A stretch of DNA of 6,244 nt from Candidatus Moraniibacteriota bacterium (GTDB lineage Bacteria; Patescibacteriota; Minisyncoccia; Moranbacterales; GWC2-37-73). Below are positions 6,186 to 6,244 of the stretch, in pieces; the first letter of the stretch is position 1; each line of letters opens with the position of its first letter. The notes beneath the pieces were generated by a model. The model did not search any database, was not told where the DNA came from, and saw only the letters and a program-made list of their open reading frames with translations. The position numbers and the translations under genes were made by a program. Where the stretch lies: assembly GCA_003510895.1 (NCBI GenBank), contig DOKE01000035.1, forward strand, positions 794 to 7,037, given 5' to 3'.

Positions 6186-6204
6186 CTGCGTTTCCCGCAC
6201 ATGC
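6186..6204. repeat. Degenerate partial copy of the palindromic repeat (copy D)
   Basis: CTGC, GTTTCCC and GCACATGC in series match the left half and core of copy B with two substitutions and one missing base. The right half (6205 onward) is not recognisable. It is a GC-rich patch in an AT-rich intergenic region. Its core centre lies 39 bp from that of copy C. Confidence 0.4.
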
Positions 6205-6221
6205 CCGCCTGCTTACAACAC

Positions 6222-6244
6222 TGCTGCTGTTTTCCGCATATGCA
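6222..6244. repeat. Palindromic intergenic repeat, copy C (cut by the window end)
   Basis: All 23 visible bases are identical to the first 23 bases of copy B: arm TGCTGCT, spacer, core GCATATGC (6236-6243) and one further base, in the same orientation. The right arm lies beyond the window. It is 132 bp upstream of the PEP-domain gene's ATG. Confidence 0.8.

Noticed and set aside
4120..6244. CRISPR array suggested by a Cas2-like domain plus repeats
   Set aside because: The main repeats lie about 750 and 1350 bp apart with genes between them, only one short-spaced pair exists (one member decayed), and no cas1 or other cas gene is present.

Overview
The window looks like chromosomal DNA from a bacterium of low to moderate GC, most likely a member of the Candidate Phyla Radiation (Patescibacteria, Parcubacteria/Moranbacteria-like). 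This is inferred from gene content and style. There is a short membrane-anchored protein carrying a winged helix and a Cas2/PaaX-like domain, a reduced stand-alone PEP-enzyme phosphohistidine-domain protein, a long-form TrpRS, many start codons without a clear Shine-Dalgarno, and compact gene packing. No rRNA or other taxonomic marker is present, so the phylum is not proven.

Layout: the left end holds the last 75 codons of recG (+), then a complete phosphomannomutase/phosphoglucomutase (+). This converges, across an 18-bp gap, on a minus-strand block. Read in transcription order from the right end, that block holds a PEP-utilising mobile-domain protein (4969-6090), a Cas2/PaaX-like winged-helix membrane protein (4203-4832), trpS (2872-4023) and a membrane-anchored fibronectin-III-like protein (1719-2846) that closely follows trpS. 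No gap between genes exceeds about 180 bp.

The housekeeping content (RecG, sugar-phosphate mutase, TrpRS) is ordinary. The unusual part is the right half. All three intergenic spaces there carry a copy of the same palindromic repeat: 36 bp, with outer arms TGCTGCT/AGCAGCA, a central GCATATGC and 7-bp spacers, all on one symmetry axis. The copies are at 4120-4155, 4875-4910 and 6222 to the window end, with a decayed partial copy at about 6186-6204. Two of them closely bracket the Cas2/PaaX-like gene. That arrangement recalls either a REP/RAYT-type unit (a nuclease-fold gene flanked by the palindromes it mobilises) or the operators of a dimeric autoregulator. The sequence alone does not decide between them.

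Other points of note: an apparently orphan plus-strand terminator next to the first repeat copy, which may mark a small RNA; an extra segment of roughly 56 residues inside TrpRS; and a near-consensus promoter sitting almost on the start codon of the PEP-domain gene. No tRNA, CRISPR array or insertion sequence was recognised.
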